Assembly: GCF_013823385.1 (NCBI RefSeq)
Contig: NZ_PNMA01000028.1
Location: 1 to 52,605, forward strand
DNA from: Hyphomonas sp.
GTDB taxonomy: Bacteria; Pseudomonadota; Alphaproteobacteria; Caulobacterales; Hyphomonadaceae
DNA length: 52,605 nt
Direction: 5' to 3'
Part shown: piece after piece, positions 27,284 to 35,250 of the stretch
Layout of the letters: each line of letters begins with the position of its first letter
Numbering within the stretch: the first letter of the stretch is position 1
Translations under genes and position numbers: made by a program
Notes under the pieces: generated by a model
What the model was told of the DNA's origin: nothing
Seen by the model: the letters and a program-made list of their open reading frames with translations, nothing else
Database searches by the model: none

Positions 27284-27747
27284 GCGGTGCGCCGTATTTG
27301 TTGCCGATAGCCCCTAGAAAGCCGGAACAGACCGAAAGCGCAACGCAAAACCCGGCTGGTAAACCGAACGGGGAGTAAATGCTGGAAACAGATTGGCTTA
27401 ATTCGCCCTGCAGCCGTCACAATGCATATCGCCGGAGAGGGGCTGGAGGGTAGCGGGCGTATCGAGCTTCGCTACGCATCCGGTAACGAAAATGACTGCA
27501 GCGTAGGTTACGCAACCCCTGGCTCGCGGCAGAGCATCACTTATCGGGTCACAGAGAAGGGTTGCACCGTATTCAACCACTTCATCAGCTAAACACCCAC
27601 AAGTGTTCGTCTCGGACGGATCGGCGCGCACCCTCGGCCGGTCAGGCAGCTAGCGCAGCGATTTGTCCAGAACCGGAAATTCTTTTACCGACCCCGTTGC
27701 GGTCATTCTCTGATATCGCGTATGAGCGCAAGCCTGAGGAGCTTACA
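27284..27747. other. Intergenic stretch of lower GC
   Basis: 464 bp between the permease and the acetyltransferase gene. No confident gene. It contains a possible small plus-strand reading frame at 27422-27592. Base composition is lower in GC than the flanks, which fits an acquired remnant together with the integrase fragment to the right. Confidence 0.5.
27422..27592 (+). CDS. Possible small ORF or gene fragment
   Basis: 56 codons from ATG 27422 to TAA. The product (MHIAGEGLEGSGRIEL... with two later Cys, ending FNHFIS) has a beta-strand-like pattern that looks more protein-like than chance. The frame is open upstream to at least 27362 without another ATG, so it may be the C-terminal end of a decayed gene. 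No family recognised. Confidence 0.3.
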   Translation: MHIAGEGLEGSGRIELRYASGNENDCSVGYATPGSRQSITYRVTEKGCTVFNHFIS

Positions 27748-28191
27748 GTGCAAATACGTCAGGGAACCATTGCCGATATCGACGATCTCGTGCCCTTGTT
27801 CGACGGTTACCGGACTTTCTACGGAAAACAGCCCGATGAAGACTTGGCCCGGTCTTTCCTCCTGGACCGGCTCCAGCACCTCCAGTCCATCATCTTCATT
27901 GCCTTCTTCGAAGGTCAAGCCATCGGGTTTACGCAGCTTTTTCCAAGTTTTTCATCCGGCAGAGCTGCTCGGACCCTTATCTTGAACGATTTGTACGTGG
28001 CTCCAGAAGCGCGCGGAAAAGGCGCTGGAAAGGCATTGTTGGCTGCGGCAGCCGACTACGGCAAGGCTGTCGGGGCGGTTCGGCTCACACTTTCCACTGC
28101 CCAAGACAACGGCGCGGCGCAATCGCTTTATGAGGGGACGGGTTGGATCCGTGAGACCACTTTCATATCCTACAATCTGCCATTGGCTTAG
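27748..28191 (+). CDS. GNAT family N-acetyltransferase
   Basis: 147 aa. The GNAT acetyl-CoA motif is LNDLYVAPEARGKGAGKALLAAA (V/I-x-x-x-x-R/Q-x-x-G-x-G/A at VAPEARGKGAG). N-terminal VQIRQGTIADIDDLVPLF and C-terminal AQSLYEGTGWIRE are typical. Start GTG at 27748, because GAGGAG lies six bases before it. Substrate unknown. Moderate GC; it lies between the permease and an integrase remnant, so may be cargo of an old island. Confidence 0.9.
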   Translation: MQIRQGTIADIDDLVPLFDGYRTFYGKQPDEDLARSFLLDRLQHLQSIIFIAFFEGQAIGFTQLFPSFSSGRAARTLILNDLYVAPEARGKGAGKALLAAAADYGKAVGAVRLTLSTAQDNGAAQSLYEGTGWIRETTFISYNLPLA

Positions 28192-28212
28192 GTCCGCACC
28201 CCCCCAGTTTCG

Positions 28213-28440
28213 GTCACTTGTTGCGGACCATGATCCACCTTTGAGTTGGTCAAGATAGTCTGACCAATGCTGCATCATTCGCGCCCGCTCTTACCAATAC
28301 TGCCCACGCGTAGAGGCCCTCCGCACGGCGTTGGCTCCTATGTGGGCAAGTTGCCGCTCGATGGCGTCACTGTTCCAGGTTCCCATCTCATTGAGTAATG
28401 TGGCTTCCATGGCGCGGAAGCCGTGGGCGGTCATTCGCCC
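28213..28440 (-). pseudogene. Integrase C-terminal remnant (tyrosine recombinase)
   Basis: Minus-strand reading from 28440 gives GRMTAHGFRAMEATLLNEMG, then AIERQLAHIGANAVRRASTR, GQYW, a TAA stop (28291-28293), and in the same frame ERARMMQHWSDYLDQLKGG. This is the C-terminal end of a P4-type integrase, including the conserved HGFR His-Arg. The N-terminal 300 or so residues, the catalytic Tyr context and an intact frame are missing: the stop replaces an acidic codon typical at that site. The fragment abuts the tRNA-Gly 3' end, an integration scar. Confidence 0.85.
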
Positions 28441-28441
28441 T

Positions 28442-28515
28442 TGGAGCGGGTAGACGGAATCGAACCGACATACACAGCTTGGAAGGCTGGTGCATTACCA
28501 TTATGCTATACCCGC
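28442..28515 (-). tRNA. tRNA-Gly (anticodon UCC)
   Basis: The reverse complement begins GCGGGTATAGCATAATGG and ends GTCTACCCGCTCCA, 74 nt with encoded CCA. The anticodon is TCC (CCTTCCAAG). Its 3' end touches an integrase remnant, so this is a likely former attachment site; the gene itself is intact. Confidence 0.98.
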
Positions 28516-28555
28516 CTGTTGCCAGGCTTTCGCCGCCACGGGCGTGCTGCAGGGG

Positions 28556-28640
28556 TGGTGGAGGGAGCTGGATTCGAACCAGCGTACGCTAGGCGGTCAG
28601 ATTTACAGTCTGATGGATTTAACCACTCTCCCATCCCTCC
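28556..28640 (-). tRNA. tRNA-Tyr (anticodon GUA)
   Basis: The reverse complement begins GGAGGGATGGGAGAGTGG and ends AGCTCCCTCCACCA, 85 nt with a long variable arm and encoded CCA. The anticodon loop ACTGTAAAT reads GTA. 40 bases upstream of tRNA-Gly, likely cotranscribed. Confidence 0.98.
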
Positions 28641-28748
28641 ACGGGCCCCCGCGAACACACGCCGTTTGACGCCGCCGCGCAGTCGTTTCACAAGGGCGGT
28701 TTCCCGCTCCGGCTCCACGCTGGAAGCGGCCTTATAAGGACGAACATC

Positions 28749-29558
28749 ATGCGGCGCAACCACCCAAAGCGGCGTCAGAACACAGATGTGGCAACTCGCC
28801 CCGACCGCCCCGAAACTCAGCGGTTTTCACGCCGTGAGGAAGAAGGCGGCCCCGTCTGGCTGTGGGGCACCCATGCCGTCATGGCAGCCCTCGCCAACCC
28901 CGCACGGCGTTTCCACACCCTTCTGGCCACCGAAAACGCCGCGCAGAAACTCCCCGGCGGGCAAATCTCTCCGCAGATCGTCACCGCCAAGGAAATTGAC
29001 CAGCGCCTGCCCCCCGGCGCCGTCCATCAGGGCATCGCCCTGCGGGCAGACCCGCTGGAAGAGGCCGTGCTGGAAGATGTGATCGCTGGCGGGGCCACAC
29101 GCATCGCCGTGCTCGATCAGGTCTCAGACCCTCACAATCTGGGCGCCATCTTTCGCTCAGCCGCCGCTTTCGGCTTTACTGGGATTGTCCTGCAGACGCG
29201 CAATGCCCCGCCGATCACCGGCATCGTGGCCAAAAGCGCCGCCGGAGCCATCGAAACCGTCACCGAGATCCGCGCTGTCAACATTGCCCGCGCGCTGGAA
29301 CAGCTCGCCGAGGCGGATTTCCACACCGTGGGACTGGCCGGCGAAAGCACCCGGCCGCTCGATCAGGCCGTCAAAGGCGCTGCCCGGATTGCCATTGTCC
29401 TGGGCGCGGAGGGCTCCGGCCTGCGCCCTGCCGTTGCCAAGGCCTGCGCCGAACTTGCCCGCATTCCGATTGCCGCGGAAATGGAAAGCCTCAACGTGTC
29501 CAATGCTGCCGCAATTGCCTTCTATGAGGCTAGCCGGGGCGCTTTCACCGCCGCCTGA
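28749..29558 (+). CDS. rlmB: 23S rRNA (guanosine-2'-O-)-methyltransferase, RlmB-like
   Basis: 269-aa SpoU-family methyltransferase. N-terminal substrate-binding domain (WGTHAVMAALANPARRF...), then the SPOUT knot with LDQVSDPHNLGAIFRSAAAFG, GIVLQTRNAPP, IVLGAEGSGLRP and IPIAAEMESLNVSNAAAIAFYE. It would 2'-O-methylate a guanosine of 23S rRNA (G2251 in E. coli) with SAM. A basic N-terminal tail of about 35 residues precedes the domain. Start ATG at 28749, with AAGGACGAACATC before it. Confidence 0.95.
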   Translation: MRRNHPKRRQNTDVATRPDRPETQRFSRREEEGGPVWLWGTHAVMAALANPARRFHTLLATENAAQKLPGGQISPQIVTAKEIDQRLPPGAVHQGIALRADPLEEAVLEDVIAGGATRIAVLDQVSDPHNLGAIFRSAAAFGFTGIVLQTRNAPPITGIVAKSAAGAIETVTEIRAVNIARALEQLAEADFHTVGLAGESTRPLDQAVKGAARIAIVLGAEGSGLRPAVAKACAELARIPIAAEMESLNVSNAAAIAFYEASRGAFTAA

Positions 29559-29600
29559 CTCTGTTAAACTGCTCCGCAACGCGATCGGGGAGACGCTGGC

Positions 29601-30512
29601 ATGATGCGCTTGATTTCCATTCTTCTGGTGATTGCCGGTCTGGCCGCAGCCGGCCTCGGGGGCGCCGCCCTCATGGAGCGCTACTTCCCGAAGGACGAAC
29701 CTTTGGCGACAGTGGCGCCGCCGCCACCGCCTCCCCCGGCACCCGCCCAGAGCGACATACCCATGGATCCGCCCCCGCCGGAACCGGAAGCGGAAGCGGA
29801 ATCAGAAGCCAGCGTCGAATCGGCGCCGGTCATGGATGACGAGTTCAATTTCCAGCCGATGGTCGAGGAAGCCCCGGCAGACGCTGCCCCCATGGCGCGC
29901 GCGATGCGGGCTGAGCCCTCCGCGGGCGAAGAAGCCGCCGCCCCCGCGCCGCCCGAAGCCGTGGACATCGATGATCCCAACGTCACCGCCGCCGTCTCCG
30001 ACTCCTTCATCGACACGCTGAAGACCGTGCCCGTCGCGCATGAGACGCCCGCTTCGGCCGAATACAAGCGCGCCTTCGATGTCACCTTCGCCATCGACGC
30101 GACCGGCGGCGAAAGCGCCGCTGACGCCCTGCCCGGCCGCGGCGTGATCGAGGAAGGCACCGCCCGCGTGTCAGACCGTGTGGAAGTGCGCCTCTCGGGC
30201 GCGGCCTTCACCATCGTGCCGGCCTCCCCGCCGGTTCAGTCGCTGTCTCCGCTGACAGAGAATACCTGGCGCTGGTCTGTCACCGCGCTCAGCGCCGGCG
30301 ACCATGACCTCACCTTCGAGATCTTCGCCGTGGACGCAAACGAAGTTGTGCCCCTGCGCACCTATCGCGACACGGTGACGGTGAAAGTCTCCGGCCTCAA
30401 CCGCGCCATCGCCTTCGCCGACCAGGCCAACCCGCTCTTCGTCCTTCTGGGCGGCCTAGGCTCCATCCTCGCCGGCGTGATCGGCGTCGCCCGGTTCGTG
30501 CTGAAGAAATAA
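29601..30512 (+). CDS. Hypothetical bitopic protein, Pro/Glu-rich linker
   Basis: 303 aa. An N-terminal membrane helix (LISILLVIAGLAAAGLGGAALM), a linker of about 100 residues very rich in Pro, Ala and Glu, an Ig-like beta domain (about residues 145-260: RAFDVTFAIDATGG ... HDLTFEIFAVDANEVVPLRTYRDTVTVKV), and a C-terminal membrane helix ending VARFVLKK. The fold suggests an envelope-spanning or anchoring protein. I know no family. ATG at 29601 follows GGGGAGACGCTGGC. Monocistronic; convergent with the thioesterase-like gene. Confidence 0.8.
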   Translation: MMRLISILLVIAGLAAAGLGGAALMERYFPKDEPLATVAPPPPPPPAPAQSDIPMDPPPPEPEAEAESEASVESAPVMDDEFNFQPMVEEAPADAAPMARAMRAEPSAGEEAAAPAPPEAVDIDDPNVTAAVSDSFIDTLKTVPVAHETPASAEYKRAFDVTFAIDATGGESAADALPGRGVIEEGTARVSDRVEVRLSGAAFTIVPASPPVQSLSPLTENTWRWSVTALSAGDHDLTFEIFAVDANEVVPLRTYRDTVTVKVSGLNRAIAFADQANPLFVLLGGLGSILAGVIGVARFVLKK

Positions 30513-30520
30513 GGCTCAGC

Positions 30521-31225
30521 CTATTTCAGCTCGATCCAGAGCTGCTCGGTCTGCGCCAGCAGGTCGCCATCGGCGGTGAAGAGTGCGCTCGCCGCGCCGT
30601 GCTTGCGGCCGTCATCGTAAAGGTGCCAGGCCGCCACGATCAGCGGCGCGCCTGCTTCCGGGCGCCGGGCCACCTGTCCCTTGATCCGCCCAAGGACCAT
30701 CGGGCGTTCCCGGAAGCCCACCGCAAATGCGCCGGGGCAATCAAGCGCGGCCCACAACACTTCCTCGCGCACGAGGCCTGCATCGTCCGCATAGTCTCCG
30801 CCCGGCGTCCACACATCTGTCACGCCGTCAAATCCATGCGGCTTGCCGGTAAAGATGCAGAGCCCGTCCTGTGTCCGCGCTGGTCCGCACACGAAGCATC
30901 CGGGGAATGCGTGATCCTCCACCGGCGGGAAATGCGCCCGCCCCTGCGCGGCCACCTCCAGGGACGGCGCCGCCGGCACCGGCCCCAGCGGACCGGCCGC
31001 CCGCGCCGTCACCACCACCGCCTCGCCATGCCGGCACTCACAGCCCTCGCCGGCCACCACCAACTCCAGCGCGGTCTCCAGCGGCGGCGGCGCGCGCAGC
31101 GACACTTCCACCGCCCCGCTCACGCCCGCCTGCCGCATATGCGCTGCGATCAGCCCGGCCACATAGCCGCCATTGCCGGTGCCTGGAGGCCCGTTGAAAC
31201 GGGCCGGAATATAGATCTGCGCCAT
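30521..31225 (-). CDS. Thioesterase-like (hot-dog) protein
   Basis: About 234 aa, starting MAQIYIPARFNGPPGTGNGGYVAG. The RFNGP...GNGGYVAGLIAAHM opening and a later AFPGCFVCGPAR and VREEVLWAALDCPGAF are seen in acyl-CoA thioesterase-like hot-dog proteins of actinobacteria and alphaproteobacteria. Function as thioesterase is inferred. Start ATG 31225 overlaps the stop of the acyl-CoA dehydrogenase (TGATG), so translation is coupled and the two act in one fatty acyl-CoA pathway. Confidence 0.78.
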   Translation of the reverse strand: MAQIYIPARFNGPPGTGNGGYVAGLIAAHMRQAGVSGAVEVSLRAPPPLETALELVVAGEGCECRHGEAVVVTARAAGPLGPVPAAPSLEVAAQGRAHFPPVEDHAFPGCFVCGPARTQDGLCIFTGKPHGFDGVTDVWTPGGDYADDAGLVREEVLWAALDCPGAFAVGFRERPMVLGRIKGQVARRPEAGAPLIVAAWHLYDDGRKHGAASALFTADGDLLAQTEQLWIELK

Positions 31226-32397
31226 CAGTAGGATTTCGGCAGGCCCAGCACGCGCTCGGAGATGAAGTTCAGGATCATCTCGCGGCTCACCGGCGCAATC
31301 CGCGCCAGCATCGCCTCGCGCATCATCCGCTCGACGTGATATTCCTTGGCGTATCCCATGCCGCCATGGGTCAGCACGGCGGTCTCGCACGCGGTGAAGC
31401 CAGCCTCCGTACCCAGATATTTCGCCGCGTTCGCTTCGGCGCCGCAGTCCTGCCCGGCATCATAAAGCGCTGCTGCCTTGTAGGCCAGCAGCTCGGCCGC
31501 CGAAAGCTCCGCCCACGACTTGGCGAGGGGATGGGCAATGCCCTGGTTCTGGCCAATCGGCCGGCCGAACACGACCCGCTCATTGGCATAGCGCGTCGCC
31601 CGTTCCAGCGCCGCAAAGCCAAGCCCGATAGACTCCACCGCAAACAGCACGCGCTCGGGGTTCAGCCCCTGCAACAGGTATTTGAACCCGTCGCCTTCAT
31701 TGCCGATCAGATGTTCCTTGGGCACTTCCAGCCCGTCGATGAACAGCGTGTTGCACTCCACCGCCTTGCGGCCCATCTTGGGGATCACATTGGCTTCGAT
31801 CTTGCCCCGGTCGAGATCGGTATAGAACAGCGACAGCCCCATATAAGGCTTGGCGCACTGATCCTTCGGCGTCGTGCGCGCGATGATCAGGATTTTGTCC
31901 GCCCGCTGAGCACCTGTCGTCCAGATCTTCCGCCCATGGATCAGATAGCCGGTGTTCGTGCGCTCCGCCTTGGTCTCGAGGCTGGACGTGTCGAGGCCGG
32001 AATTCGGCTCGGTCACGGCAAAGCACATCTTCTCCTCGCCGGAGATGATCTTCGGCAGGCTCTCGCGCTTCAGCTCCGGATTGCCGAATTTCTCCAGAGG
32101 CTTCGGCCCAAAAATGTTGAGGTGGATCGCCGAGGCGCCCGAATAGCCCGCCCCGGTGCGCGTCACGGTCTGCATCATCAGCGCCGCTTCGGTCAGTCCC
32201 AGGCCCGCGCCGCCATATTCCTCGGGAAACGCAATGCCGAGCCAGCCGCCCTTGGCCATCGCGTCACAGAACGCTTCCGGCCATTCGCCCGTCTCGTCGG
32301 TCTTGGCCCAATAGGCGTCGTCAAACGGTTCCAGCGTCTTGGCCACCGCGTCCCGGATGGCGGCCTGATCTTCGGTCATCGGCTGGATCACATGCAT
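31225..32397 (-). CDS. Acyl-CoA dehydrogenase
   Basis: 390 aa, FAD-dependent. N-terminal helical region (GGWLGIAFPEEYGGAGLGL), middle domain MCFAVTEPNSGLDTSSLETKA (flavin motif), C-terminal helices YANERVVFGRPIGQNQGIAHPLA and the end THGGMGYAKEYHVERMMREA. It would introduce a trans double bond in an acyl-CoA; chain length unknown. First gene of a pair with the hot-dog protein. Start 32397 (MHVIQPMTED); a second Met seven codons in is possible. Confidence 0.94.
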   Translation of the reverse strand: MHVIQPMTEDQAAIRDAVAKTLEPFDDAYWAKTDETGEWPEAFCDAMAKGGWLGIAFPEEYGGAGLGLTEAALMMQTVTRTGAGYSGASAIHLNIFGPKPLEKFGNPELKRESLPKIISGEEKMCFAVTEPNSGLDTSSLETKAERTNTGYLIHGRKIWTTGAQRADKILIIARTTPKDQCAKPYMGLSLFYTDLDRGKIEANVIPKMGRKAVECNTLFIDGLEVPKEHLIGNEGDGFKYLLQGLNPERVLFAVESIGLGFAALERATRYANERVVFGRPIGQNQGIAHPLAKSWAELSAAELLAYKAAALYDAGQDCGAEANAAKYLGTEAGFTACETAVLTHGGMGYAKEYHVERMMREAMLARIAPVSREMILNFISERVLGLPKSY

Positions 32398-32453
32398 GGC
32401 GTAAGCTCCCTTTGGCGCCGAGACTTAAGGCGCGCGGGCAGGCACGTCCAGCG

Positions 32454-33620
32454 TCAGGCCGTCGCGGAACAGGCCCGCCGCGGGGTGAACGCTGCGGCAA
32501 GCGCGCCCGCCGCCTGCCCGAGGATCTGATCGGCAATGATCTGCGCGGTCACCGGCGCCAGCAGGATGCCATTGCGGTAATGCCCTGCCGCCACATAGAG
32601 GCCGGGCGCTGCCGTCTCCCCGATGAAGGGCGCATGGTCGGGCGTTCCGGGGCGCACCCCCGCCCAGCGCTCGGTCACCGGCGCCCCCGCCAGCGCCGGG
32701 CAGAGCTTCACGCCCTCAGCCCGCAGCGCCTCGATCACCTCGGCTTCCGGCGTATCGATCACCCGGCCGGTCTCCATCGTCGCCCCGATCACCACCTGCC
32801 CGTCCCGCGGCACCAGATACACATGCCCGGCGCGCAGCACCCTCTGCGGCGCGCCCTCCCCGGCCGCCACAGACAGCATCTGCCCGGCATGGCAGTCGAT
32901 CGCGTCGAGGGCCGTATCCCAGGTCACCAGGCTGTGGAACCCGCCCTGTTCCTCCACCTTGATGACAGTGGTCTCCCACCCCGCCGCCGCCACCACCACG
33001 TCCTGGCCTTCCAGAACCACCCGCCCGCCGCGCGCCTTCAGCGGTGCAGGCCCGCTCACAAAACTCACGCGCGGATTGGCCGCCAATGCCGCCAGCAGCG
33101 CGGTCACCGTCCGGCGATTGTCAACGCGGGTATCGGTTTCCAGCTCCAGCCCGCCCAGAACTTCACCGGAAAGCGCCGGCTCCAGCCCGGCCACTTCCCT
33201 GGCGCCCAGCGCCCTGTGAGCCACGCCGCGCGCCGTCAGCACCTTGCTGATCGCCGCCAGATGCGCCGCCTCGGCCGCGTCCATCGCCACCGCCAGGGCA
33301 GGCGCCGGCTCAAAGCCGGACGGCAGCCCCGAGACCCGCTCGATATCCGCCGAAAAGGCCGGCCACAGCCGCGCGCTCTCAAGGCAGAGATCAAAGAGGC
33401 GCGGATGCACGCCGGTTTCGGCCGCCGCTTCGAAGGCCGGGGCAATCATGCCGGCAGCGGCCCAGCTTGCCCCCCGCCCGCAGCGCCGCGTGTCATAAAG
33501 GGTAACCCATGTGCCACGGCGGAACGCCAGCTCGAACGCAAGGCTCAGGCCGATGATGCCCGCGCCAATGATCGCAACACGCGGCTGGGAGGAGGAATGG
33601 GGCAAACCGGCCTGGAACAT
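32454..33620 (-). CDS. thiO: Glycine oxidase ThiO-like FAD oxidoreductase
   Basis: 388 aa of the DAO family. N-terminal RVAIIGAGIIGLSLAFELAFR (FAD motif, about residues 13-33), SWAAAGMIAPAFEAA, and the ThiO-like RVLRAGHVYLVPRDGQVVIGATMET; near the end RWAGVRPGTPDHAPFIGE and GHYRNGILLAPVTAQIIAD. ThiO makes dehydroglycine for thiazole synthesis. No thi genes are adjacent, so another amino-acid oxidase is possible. Overlaps nothing; spacing of 24 bp to the next minus-strand gene. Confidence 0.85.
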   Translation of the reverse strand: MFQAGLPHSSSQPRVAIIGAGIIGLSLAFELAFRRGTWVTLYDTRRCGRGASWAAAGMIAPAFEAAAETGVHPRLFDLCLESARLWPAFSADIERVSGLPSGFEPAPALAVAMDAAEAAHLAAISKVLTARGVAHRALGAREVAGLEPALSGEVLGGLELETDTRVDNRRTVTALLAALAANPRVSFVSGPAPLKARGGRVVLEGQDVVVAAAGWETTVIKVEEQGGFHSLVTWDTALDAIDCHAGQMLSVAAGEGAPQRVLRAGHVYLVPRDGQVVIGATMETGRVIDTPEAEVIEALRAEGVKLCPALAGAPVTERWAGVRPGTPDHAPFIGETAAPGLYVAAGHYRNGILLAPVTAQIIADQILGQAAGALAAAFTPRRACSATA

Positions 33621-33643
33621 GGGCGCCTTGTAGGCGCGCCGTG

Positions 33644-33907
33644 TCAGTACGAAAAGTGGGCGACCTGAAGCCCGGTCTCGGTCATCCAGAAATTACAGAA
33701 GGCTTCGGCCATCTCGCGGCTCTGGAACACCAGCTGTTTCAGGCGCTCGCCCGCCGGGCCAAAACCCGTGCGCACCATCAGGTCCAGCGACGCGGTGTCC
33801 CACTGGCCCATCGCATCCTGCTTCTCCACGAAAGCGTCGATCAGCGCCGCCAGGCGCAGATCCTCATCCGAAGACGCGACATCGAAATCGACGATGACAT
33901 CTGTCAT
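33644..33907 (-). CDS. Small hypothetical protein
   Basis: 87 aa, starting MTDVIVDFDVASSDEDLRLAAL and ending LQVAHFSY. Acidic, with two probable helices and no signal or membrane segment. I do not recognise a family, but it reads as a real cytosolic protein. It lies just upstream of thiO on the same strand. The region before it holds a palindrome and a CtrA-like site. Confidence 0.65.
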   Translation of the reverse strand: MTDVIVDFDVASSDEDLRLAALIDAFVEKQDAMGQWDTASLDLMVRTGFGPAGERLKQLVFQSREMAEAFCNFWMTETGLQVAHFSY

Positions 33908-33926
33908 TCCACCACCCGTCTATTCG

Positions 33927-33948
33927 TTACCAATCTATTAACAGATTG
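33927..33948 (-). promoter_or_regulatory. Palindrome and CtrA-like site before the 87-aa gene
   Basis: An imperfect 18-bp palindrome CAATCTATTAACAGATTG (33931-33948; 16 of 18 bases symmetric) overlaps TTAC-N7-TTAA (33927-33941), close to the CtrA half-site pair TTAA-N7-TTAA. It lies about 25-40 bp upstream of the start, where a regulator could bind. By eye only. Confidence 0.4.
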
Positions 33949-34082
33949 TACCTGAAGCCTGAAGTGTTTTCGCAACTGCAAAAACTCTGCCAATGACCTG
34001 TTGGTTCCCTGTAACTTCGGGAAACAGCAGGGATCAGGGCTGCCTGTGCAAGATTTGGGCAAAACGTCGCGACATCACAGAG

Positions 34083-34099
34083 TTGCGATTCATTCTCAA
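34083..34099 (+). promoter_or_regulatory. Fur-box-like palindrome upstream of fbpA
   Basis: TTGCGATTCATTCTCAA: six of eight outer base pairs are symmetric about a central C. It lies 40 bp before the iron-binding protein gene, where Fur/Mur/Irr-type repression by iron would be expected. Confidence 0.5.
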
Positions 34100-34138
34100 A
34101 CATGGTTTGGTCCCGCCAGCTCTTAAGGAACCAGACAC

Positions 34139-35218
34139 ATGAAACGTATTCTCGCCGTTGCCGGCCTGGCGCTTGCTCTTGCAGCCTGCGGCAATCCCGA
34201 TGCGCCGGGCGCGCCGGAAACGCCGCCTCCCGCTGCCGAAGAGGCCGCTGCGCCGGCTGCCGGCGTCAATGGCACGATCAATGTCTATTCCGCGCGCCAC
34301 TATGATTCTGACAAAGCCATGTATGCCGCGTTCGAGGCGGAGACCGGCATTCGCGTGAATGTCCGCGAATCGGGCGCGCCCGAACTTCTGGAAACGATGC
34401 GGGCCGAAGGGGCGCGCTCCCCCGCAGACGTCATCATCGCGTCAGACGCCGGCGCCCTCTACCGCTTCCAGGAAGCCGGCTTCACGCAGGGCGTTTCCTC
34501 CGAAAAGATCTCCGCCGTCATTCCCGCCCAGCTGCGCGAAAAGGACGGTCACTGGTTCGGCCTCACCAAGCGCTATCGCATCATCGTCTATGATCCCCAG
34601 GTCGTCTCGGCCGATGAGGTCGATACCTATGAAGACCTCGCCGATCCGCGCCTCAAGGGTGAGATCTGCGTGCGCTCCTCCACCAACATCTACAACCTCT
34701 CCCTGATGGGCGAATTCATCGGCCGCAACGGGCCGGAAGCGGCAGAGGAATGGGCCAAGGGCGTCGTGGCGAACTTCGCCCGCAAACCGCAAGGCGGCGA
34801 CACGGCCCAGATCGAAGCCGTCGCTGCCGGCGAATGCGCCGTAGCGCTCGTAAATCATTACTACTGGGTGCGCCTGGCCACCGGCACGCCTGAAGAAAGG
34901 ATGAAGACGGCCAAGACCCAGCTCTCCTTCCCGGATCAGGACGGCAATGGCACGCATGTGAACGTCGTCGCTGCCGCCGTGGCCGCCAATGCCCCGTCGC
35001 CTGATCTGGCCATCCGGTTCATCGAATACCTCGCCACGCCCAAGGGCCAGGAAATGCTGACCACCGAGAACAAGGACTTTCCGATCGTTGCCGGGTCTAC
35101 CCTTCCGGCCGGCCTCGAACATATCAACGGCTTCAAGGAAAGCGACTTCCCGCTGAGCGAGCTGGGTGCCCATCAGGCGGAGGCGCAGGCGATCTTTGAT
35201 CGCGCGGGCTGGAACTGA
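34139..35218 (+). CDS. fbpA: Ferric iron ABC transporter substrate-binding lipoprotein
   Basis: 359 aa. Lipobox LAAC (Cys18) then a Pro/Ala/Glu linker, then an Fe3+-binding fold: INVYSARHYDSDKAMYAAFE, a typical FbpA/FutA start, then YDPQVVSADEVDTYEDLADP, and a tyrosine pair in LVNHYYWVRL thought to bind iron in the family. It would deliver Fe3+ to the FbpB permease. First gene of fbpABC; ATG at 34139 follows AAGGAACCAGACAC. Probably iron-regulated. Confidence 0.94.
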   Translation: MKRILAVAGLALALAACGNPDAPGAPETPPPAAEEAAAPAAGVNGTINVYSARHYDSDKAMYAAFEAETGIRVNVRESGAPELLETMRAEGARSPADVIIASDAGALYRFQEAGFTQGVSSEKISAVIPAQLREKDGHWFGLTKRYRIIVYDPQVVSADEVDTYEDLADPRLKGEICVRSSTNIYNLSLMGEFIGRNGPEAAEEWAKGVVANFARKPQGGDTAQIEAVAAGECAVALVNHYYWVRLATGTPEERMKTAKTQLSFPDQDGNGTHVNVVAAAVAANAPSPDLAIRFIEYLATPKGQEMLTTENKDFPIVAGSTLPAGLEHINGFKESDFPLSELGAHQAEAQAIFDRAGWN

Positions 35219-35250
35219 CACAGGCCACCGCCATTCCCATCACCAGACAG

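Noticed and set aside
34034..34300. An 88-codon minus-strand frame over the fbpA start
   Set aside because: It overlaps the signal peptide and linker of fbpA in antisense; no homologue pattern.
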